From contig DLVS01000027.1 of assembly GCA_003445095.1 (NCBI GenBank), positions 1 through 6,998 on the forward strand: 6,998 nucleotides of DNA, written 5' to 3'. Each line of letters opens with the position of its first letter. Position 1 is the first letter of the stretch. This document shows positions 5,553-6,998 of the stretch, one piece after another. Both the position numbers and the translations under genes were made by a program. Under the pieces are notes generated by a model. It saw only the letters and a program-made list of their open reading frames with translations, made no database searches and was not told the DNA's origin. The DNA is from Verrucomicrobiales bacterium. GTDB taxonomy: Bacteria; Verrucomicrobiota; Verrucomicrobiia; Limisphaerales; UBA9464.

Positions 5553-6998
5553 TTAGTGTTCGGAGTGAAGCATTGCGAACGGTTCGTTATCTTCCGCCAA
5601 ACCGTAGAGCTCGGCCAGCGACAGGGCGGCCGGATCCTTGGCCCACGCGCGGGCTTGGTCGATTCGTCCCCCGGGACGGTCCGCACCGTAGAGTGGCTTC
5701 CGAATGACGTAGCGGATGGCCTCTGCATCGTTCTGCCGGCCCAGGTCCACGATGAAGGTGCAGCCACCCCAGATCTCCTGCGAATCGGGCCCATCCAGCG
5801 GCCGGTGCTGCAGAATGGAGAAAATGACCTGGTTCAATACCGAGCCGTCCTGGCGCTCCCGCTGAACCGGCCACATGGCGTGCACCTCGAACCGAACCTC
5901 TTCGGAGCCCGAGGCGCGCGTGATGTTGAAGTCCAGGCCGGTGAGTTCCTGCAGGAGCGGATCGTTGTATTCGAGCCAGAACTTATCCCGCAGGTAGCGG
6001 TGGAGCTCGGCCCGCTGCTTGCGGGTCTTCCCCCAGCGCACCTGCCGGTCGCGATCCGTTCCCAAATCGTGGTAGAATCCGCGCAGCGTCTGACCGAGCT
6101 CGGCGAGGCGGCTGAAGTTGTTGATTTCGTCGGCGCGGTCCCAATTAAGGCCATCTTCGGAAAGGGATCGTAGATTGCGGGGATAGATGCCGTGCTGTCG
6201 GAACGCATCGATAAAGGCCAGCCGATAGCCGCGCAGGTCGCTGGGGAAGACATCACGGTCCGCTGTGATCAATGCCCGCAAAAAATCCCCGAAGTCCACA
6301 TCCACCGGTGGACAGTAATCGAGGGCGCGCACGCACATGGTGAGGATATGGCGAGCAGACTTGACCGCTTCCTGGGCGAGACGGTTCACCAGGTCGGGGT
6401 GCAGCTCCCCGTCCAGCAGGATTCCCGTGCCGCCGCTGGCGATGCGCCGCAGGTCGGCGATGCGTTCCTCGTAGATGGAGACAAAGGCGTCGAAGACCGC
6501 GGAGACCAGGATCGAGCCGCGGTCGTGAGGTTCTAAGTCGGTCTGCATCCGGCGGGGATCTGGTGTCCGGCGGACCCATTTGCCGGTCTTGCGGTCCACT
6601 TCGCCTAGGGCGTCCCGGAGGGAGCCGCGTTTGCCCGTGGCTCGGCCAAACTCCTGGGCCAATTCGCCGAGCAGGCTGTTCATGCCGATGTTGCCCCGCG
6701 TTTTGGCGACCTGATGCTGCACCACCTCGGGAAACGTGAAGTGCTGGAACAAGGCGACGATGTCGGCGAAGGCCTCATGAAAGGCCAGTCCGTCCGGCTG
6801 GGTTACCTCCATGAAACGCGGGTGGATGCCGTCGAGAATGGCGTGGGCGGCCTCGTGGGCCACGATGTCGTGAGACAAGCAGCCAAAGACGATGCCGCCC
6901 GGGTACACCGCGGAATCGCCCACCTCGGACGCGGGAAAATAACCGAAGAGGAGGGCCTTCCGCGTCGGGGAATAATAGGCGTTGGCCTCGCGCAACGC
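5553..6998 (-). CDS. gluzincin-type zinc metallopeptidase, N-terminus outside the window
   Basis: 481 residues up to the stop are visible; the start lies beyond 6998 (the TTG at 6995 is probably an internal Leu). Counting from that Leu, NAYYSPTRKALLFGYF (5-20) resembles the stretch before the active site of thermolysin-like enzymes. HEAAH at 47-51 supplies two zinc ligands and the catalytic Glu48. FHEAFAD at 72-78 supplies the third ligand, Glu74. PHDRGSIL at 156-163 may hold the transition-state His157, as in the M4 pattern. This points to an endopeptidase of the M4-like gluzincin type with an unusual fold surrounding it. The region from 280 to 480 has no recognised domain. No signal peptide can be judged. 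It is the upstream gene of a tight pair with the MBL hydrolase. Confidence 0.8.
   Translation of the reverse strand, partial: ALREANAYYSPTRKALLFGYFPASEVGDSAVYPGGIVFGCLSHDIVAHEAAHAILDGIHPRFMEVTQPDGLAFHEAFADIVALFQHFTFPEVVQHQVAKTRGNIGMNSLLGELAQEFGRATGKRGSLRDALGEVDRKTGKWVRRTPDPRRMQTDLEPHDRGSILVSAVFDAFVSIYEERIADLRRIASGGTGILLDGELHPDLVNRLAQEAVKSARHILTMCVRALDYCPPVDVDFGDFLRALITADRDVFPSDLRGYRLAFIDAFRQHGIYPRNLRSLSEDGLNWDRADEINNFSRLAELGQTLRGFYHDLGTDRDRQVRWGKTRKQRAELHRYLRDKFWLEYNDPLLQELTGLDFNITRASGSEEVRFEVHAMWPVQRERQDGSVLNQVIFSILQHRPLDGPDSQEIWGGCTFIVDLGRQNDAEAIRYVIRKPLYGADRPGGRIDQARAWAKDPAALSLAELYGLAEDNEPFAMLHSEH

Noticed and set aside
5546..5794. Longer start for the MBL hydrolase
   Set aside because: It would overlap the metallopeptidase coding sequence by about 240 bases and adds sequence unlike the MBL family; the ATG at 5545 fits the 7-bp spacing of an operon.
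5556..6173. 205-residue plus-strand open frame
   Set aside because: Antisense shadow of the metallopeptidase gene with no recognisable motif.
1..6998. CRISPR array or large tandem repeats
   Set aside because: No regularly spaced repeats of 20 bases or more were seen on reading the window.

Overview
The window looks like part of a GC-rich bacterial chromosome, most likely from the PVC group and probably Verrucomicrobiota. Two things suggest this: a short prepilin-like protein with a [13 protein letters not shown] leader and a late DGH motif, a type present in many copies in Pedosphaera-like genomes, and an integrase whose C-terminal box resembles those common in that phylum. This is recognition from memory, not a search result.

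Left part (1 to about 1799): the end of an integrated element. From right to left it holds a tRNA 3'-end fragment (variable-loop end, T arm, acceptor strand, G73 and CCA), about 90 bp with short repeats and a candidate promoter, a complete tyrosine recombinase on the minus strand, a spacer with a perfect 9-bp inverted repeat, a 124-residue protein of unknown function, and the possible start of another minus-strand gene running off the left edge. The tRNA fragment has no 5' half, and on its right lies an intrinsic terminator in the correct orientation. Together these suggest that the element lies to the left and the old chromosome begins at about 1800.

Middle part (1800 to 3918): the presumed chromosomal side. 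A prepilin-like secreted or pseudopilin-type protein (minus) and a patatin-like phospholipase (plus) are divergent around a 255-bp gap with no convincing promoter.

Right part (3919 to 6998): two tightly packed minus-strand genes, separated by 7 bp, run towards the patatin gene. The upstream one, cut by the right edge, is a gluzincin-type zinc metallopeptidase (HEAAH, then HEAFAD, then a possible catalytic His). The downstream one is a ComEC-like metallo-beta-lactamase-fold hydrolase without membrane segments. The 169-bp convergent gap contains a possible 22-codon ORF in frame with the end of the hydrolase gene. A peptidase, an MBL hydrolase and a lipase side by side recall bacterial conflict or signalling neighbourhoods. 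No nucleotide cyclase, NTPase or sensor is visible here, so that reading remains a hypothesis.
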